Shown one piece after another: positions 61,124 through 64,000 of a stretch of 64,000 nt of DNA; positions within the stretch are counted from its first letter, which is position 1; every line of letters starts with the position of its first letter. Under the pieces are notes generated by a model. That model was not told where the DNA came from, ran no database searches, and saw only the letters and a program-made list of their open reading frames with translations. This stretch comes from Streptomyces lavendofoliae. Its GTDB lineage: Bacteria > Actinomycetota > Actinomycetes > Streptomycetales > Streptomycetaceae. Where the stretch lies: NCBI RefSeq assembly GCF_014649735.1, contig NZ_BMTP01000015.1:1-64000 (forward strand). The letters are read 5' to 3'. The translations under genes and the position numbers were made by a program.

Positions 61124-62402
61124 CTGGGCGGGGACCGTGACCGCCAGGCCGGTACGGGAGGCCCGTCCGGCTTCCGTGCGGGAGCTGGTGGACACGGTGC
61201 GGTCCGCCGCCCGGGAGGGCCTGCGGGTCAAGACGGTCGGTACGGGCCATTCGTTCACGTCCATCGCCGCGACCGACGGCGTGCTGGTCCGTCCTGACCT
61301 GCTGACCGGCATACGCCGGATCGACCGGCGCGAGATGACCGTGACGGTGGAGTCGGGCACTCCGCTGAAGCGGCTGAACGTGGCCCTGGCCCGGGAGGGC
61401 CTGTCGCTCACGAACATGGGCGACATCATGGAGCAGACCGTGGCGGGCGCCGTCAGCACCGGTACGCACGGTACGGGCCGGGACTCGGCCTCGATCGCCG
61501 CGCAGGTCAGGGAGCTGGAACTGGTCACCGCGGACGGCCGGGTGCTGACCTGCTCCGAGAAGGAGAACCCCGAGGTCTTCGCGGCCGCCCGGACAGGGCT
61601 GGGCGCCCTGGGGATCGTCTCGGCCCTCACCTTCGCCGTGGAGCCGGTCTTCCTGCTCACCGCGCGCGAGGAACCCATGTCCTTCGACCGGGTCACCTCG
61701 GAGTTCGACGCGCTCCACGCGGAGAACGAGCACTTCGAGTTCTACTGGTTCCCGCACACCGGCAACTGCAACACCAAGCGCAACAACCGCAGCGCTGGTC
61801 CGCCGGCGCCGCCCGGCCGGGTCAGCGGCTGGCTGGAGGACGAGTTCCTGTCCAACGGCCTGTTCCAGGTGGTGAACTCGCTCGGCCGGGCGGTGCCCGC
61901 GACCGTCCCCGCCATCGCCCGGGTCTCCAGCCGGGCGCTGTCCGCGCGCACCTACACGGACGTCCCCTACAAGGTCTTCACCAGCCCGCGCCGGGTGCGG
62001 TTCGTGGAGATGGAGTACGCGCTGCCGAGGGAGACGGCGGTCGACGCCCTGCGCGAGCTGAAGGCGATGATCGACCGGTCGCCGTTGCGCGTCAGCTTCC
62101 CCGTGGAGGTGAGGACGGCGCCCGCCGACGACATCACGCTCTCCACGGCCTCGGGCCGCGACACCGCGTACATCGCGGTGCACATGTACAAGGGCACGCC
62201 GTACCGCTCGTACTTCACGGCGACGGAGCGGATCATGACGGCCCACGGCGGGCGGCCGCACTGGGGCAAGCTGCACACCCGGGACGCGGCGTACTTCGCG
62301 GAGGTCTACCCGCGCTTCGGGGAGTTCACCGCGCTGCGTGACCGCCTGGACCCGGACCGGGTGTTCGGCAACGACTACCTGCGGCGGGTCCTGGGCGCCT
62401 GA
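61068..62402 (+). CDS. FAD-linked oxidase, D-arabinono-1,4-lactone oxidase type
   Basis: A 444-residue flavoenzyme. The PCMH-type FAD domain contains VKTVGTGHSFTSIAATDGVL, TVTVESGTPLKRLN and AGAVSTGTHGTGRDS; no His or Cys for covalent flavin is certain beyond the GHSF His. The ALO domain follows to FGNDYLRRVLGA. It likely oxidises an aldono-lactone or alditol. It overlaps the MFS gene by 56 bp and starts at GTG 61068. Confidence 0.85.
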   Translation: MSGTLRALRSRSEKDTWRNWAGTVTARPVREARPASVRELVDTVRSAAREGLRVKTVGTGHSFTSIAATDGVLVRPDLLTGIRRIDRREMTVTVESGTPLKRLNVALAREGLSLTNMGDIMEQTVAGAVSTGTHGTGRDSASIAAQVRELELVTADGRVLTCSEKENPEVFAAARTGLGALGIVSALTFAVEPVFLLTAREEPMSFDRVTSEFDALHAENEHFEFYWFPHTGNCNTKRNNRSAGPPAPPGRVSGWLEDEFLSNGLFQVVNSLGRAVPATVPAIARVSSRALSARTYTDVPYKVFTSPRRVRFVEMEYALPRETAVDALRELKAMIDRSPLRVSFPVEVRTAPADDITLSTASGRDTAYIAVHMYKGTPYRSYFTATERIMTAHGGRPHWGKLHTRDAAYFAEVYPRFGEFTALRDRLDPDRVFGNDYLRRVLGA

Positions 62403-62408
62403 CCGCGC

Positions 62409-63224
62409 TCACCCGGTCGGCCCGTCCGCGGAGGGCGCCGCGGCGGGCGGCGTGGGGGTCGGGGTGGGCGCCGGCGCCGTCGGATCCGGGGGCGGGGCCG
62501 GCGTGGGGTCCGTGGGGTCGGCCGGGTCCGGCGCCGGGGTCGCGCTACCGGTGTCGCCGTCCCCTCCGGAGTCCTGGCCACCCGGTCGAGGCGTCGGCTG
62601 CCGTGACGGGTCGTGATCGTCCCCGTGCTGCTCCGGGCTCCCGTCCGGGCTCTGCCCCCGGCGCTGTTCCGGGTGGGTGGGCGACGGGGTGGTGGCCGGC
62701 CGGTGCCCGGAGTCGCCGCCCCGTACGACGCCACTGATGGTGGTCCCCCTGCCGCCGCTGAAGTCCTGACCGGACATCAGCTCGTACGCGGTGATGCCCG
62801 CCATGGCCAGGACGAAGACGAGCGCGGCCGCTATCGCCGAACGTTTCCGGCCACGGACCCGCGTGCCGTACACCGTGGCCTCGCCGAACTCCCTCCGGAG
62901 GCCCGGCCGCTCCTCCGCGCGGCGGCCGCGCCGGGTCCGACCGACCGGTACCGCGACCTCGCGTACCCGCTCCCCCGTGCTCCTGAACATGTGCTGGAGG
63001 ACCGACCCCCCGCACGTGGCGATGACGCTGATCACACCGGCGCCCAGGACAGTGCCGTACACGCCCATCTTGGCGGCGAGTTTGGCGGCGACGACGGCCG
63101 CGACGGCGCTCCCCGCGACCTGGGCGGCGTTCAGGTCGAGCCGCCTCCTCTTCTCCCTTGCCCCTTCTGTGCCGGTATTACGCGTGTACACCTTCTCGAC
63201 CGTTTCCCTCTTCGATTCACCCAT
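62409..63224 (-). CDS. Proline-rich membrane-anchored hypothetical protein
   Basis: A 271-residue protein. A basic N-terminus (MGESKRETVEKVYTRNTGTE) is followed by a small hydrophobic stretch (AGSAVAAVVAAKLAAKMGV, VLGAGVISVIATCGGSVLQH). A clear transmembrane helix comes at about residues 125-145 (AIAAALVFVLAMAGITAYEL), and then a 120-residue Pro/Thr/Asp/Gly-rich tail probably outside the cell. The start ATG 63224 is not fixed by a good ribosome site. Function unknown; it is convergent with the oxidase gene. Confidence 0.6.
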   Translation of the reverse strand: MGESKRETVEKVYTRNTGTEGAREKRRRLDLNAAQVAGSAVAAVVAAKLAAKMGVYGTVLGAGVISVIATCGGSVLQHMFRSTGERVREVAVPVGRTRRGRRAEERPGLRREFGEATVYGTRVRGRKRSAIAAALVFVLAMAGITAYELMSGQDFSGGRGTTISGVVRGGDSGHRPATTPSPTHPEQRRGQSPDGSPEQHGDDHDPSRQPTPRPGGQDSGGDGDTGSATPAPDPADPTDPTPAPPPDPTAPAPTPTPTPPAAAPSADGPTG

Positions 63225-63690
63225 CCGTACCAGCATGCATGGAGAAGAGACCTTTGGGCGAAGTGAATGGTTCCACTTCAGGGAATTGTGTGAAGGTCGC
63301 CACGTATGACGGCCGTTCAGGGAATCCAACTGCCGTACCCGGGGAGAACTTCGACGGCGCGCCGGTCCACCCAGGTGGCCCGAATGGAGTACTGTGGCGA
63401 GCCCTGGGCCCCGATCCCTTTCGGGCGTCCGGGACCAACGGGAGGGGGCCGAAAACGGCACTCGTTCCGGCGGCGCCGCAGCACCGCACGGCGACCTGCC
63501 GCCCGGGATGACCACGACGGTCACTCTGAGTGGCGAACAGGTAACCGTGCCATAACGGCGTTCCAGGGCCCACGCCCGACACGCCGGGCAACTCGGCAAG
63601 GTTGTGGCAGGCTGCACCCGGGCAGGCCACACTCGACTAGCGGAAGCAGCGACGCAGGTGACGTCGGCAGGCACCACCCGGGAGGTCCCC
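63225..63690. other. Intergenic region upstream of sepH
   Basis: 466 bp between divergent genes that must hold the sepH promoter. No convincing -35/-10 pair, gene or repeat was found; plus-strand frames here have non-coding composition. Confidence 0.4.
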
Positions 63691-64000
63691 ATGCCCGAAC
63701 TGCGTGTCGTGGCCGTCTCCAATGACGGCACACGACTGGTGCTGAAGGCTGCTGACAACACGGAGTACACGCTTCCGATCGACGAGCGGCTGCGCGCCGC
63801 CGTGCGCAACGACCGTGCCCGCCTCGGCCAGATCGAGATCGAGGTGGAGAGCCACCTCCGCCCCCGCGACATCCAGGCGCGTATACGCGCCGGAGCCTCC
63901 GCAGAGGAGGTCGCCCAGCTCGCGGGCATCCCCGTCGAGCGGGTGCGCCGCTTCGAGGGCCCCGTCCTCGCGGAGCGCGCCTTCATGGCCGAGCGGGCCA
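63691..64000 (+). CDS. sepH: SepH, cell-division protein (N-terminal part)
   Basis: The first 103 residues are visible, from ATG 63691 with GGGAGG nine bases upstream; the gene continues past the window. MPELRVVAVSNDGTRLVLKA then TEYTLPIDERLRAAVRND is the DUF3071 domain. It leads into a helix-turn-helix (EEVAQLAGIPVERVRRFEGP) as in SepH, which stimulates FtsZ assembly in Streptomyces septation. Confidence 0.88.
   Translation, partial: MPELRVVAVSNDGTRLVLKAADNTEYTLPIDERLRAAVRNDRARLGQIEIEVESHLRPRDIQARIRAGASAEEVAQLAGIPVERVRRFEGPVLAERAFMAERA

Noticed and set aside
1..64000. tRNA, rRNA or CRISPR arrays
   Set aside because: I looked for T-loop sequences (GGTTCGAATCC-like), conserved rRNA segments and regularly spaced repeats on both strands. 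The only repeats are short minisatellites and the four-copy array near pglW.

Overview
The window is high-GC actinobacterial DNA, almost certainly Streptomyces. GTG and TTG starts are frequent, operons are packed with 1-4 bp overlaps, and the right third carries a conserved Streptomyces chromosome block (sepH, a ferrochelatase with C-terminal Fe-S cysteines, cutRS, dut, kdpDE, a KimA-like permease). The left 40 kb is accessory DNA; the right 23 kb is core. The switch lies at about 40.1-40.6 kb, between pglW and an RNA methyltransferase gene. | 1-2,240: insertion-sequence debris. The end of one IS5-like element (minus strand) abuts head to head a second IS5-like element (86-1740). The second encodes its transposase by a -1 frameshift and also encloses a frameshifted DUF2625 gene inside its inverted repeats. 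A decayed third transposase follows. | 2,243-11,668 (all minus strand): a compact operon that looks like a RiPP (ribosomally made, modified peptide) pathway. In transcription order: a 96-residue precursor with a nitrile-hydratase-like leader, a cobalamin-binding radical SAM enzyme, a GNAT-like acyltransferase, an alpha/beta hydrolase, a HydE/BioB-type radical SAM enzyme, an MFS exporter, an adenylate-forming ligase, an acyl carrier protein, a 2OG-Fe(II) oxygenase and an aspartyl/asparaginyl beta-hydroxylase-like oxygenase. I do not recognise this gene set as a described pathway, and it is the best candidate for something new. | 11,669-14,415: AT-richer spacer with inverted repeats, an internally deleted IS110 transposase and a frameshifted DUF317 gene. 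| 14,650-17,590: an aminoglycoside-phosphotransferase-fold gene converges on a three-gene minus-strand unit: a 58-residue peptide, a JmjC/cupin oxygenase and an aldo/keto reductase. This is a second possible peptide-modification cassette. | 18,025-40,096 (minus strand): a defence island. It holds a complete BREX type 2 (phage growth limitation) operon in canonical order, pglW-pglX-pglY-pglZ-brxD-brxHI. Downstream are an unknown protein paired with an XRE/ImmA-IrrE protein and a DUF5655-type nuclease-like protein. | 40,606-64,000: core. It starts with a TRAM-domain RNA methyltransferase, then potassium functions (KimA-like permease, two TrkA proteins, KdpE/KdpD), DUF3159 and OB-fold proteins. 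Next come DUF3710, dut, a thioesterase, a DUF3093-type protein, DUF4193 and cutS/cutR. The end holds an inositol monophosphatase, the ferrochelatase, an MFS protein, an FAD-linked sugar-lactone oxidase, a proline-rich membrane protein and the start of sepH. No tRNA, rRNA or CRISPR array was seen. All identifications come from reading motifs; no database search was run.
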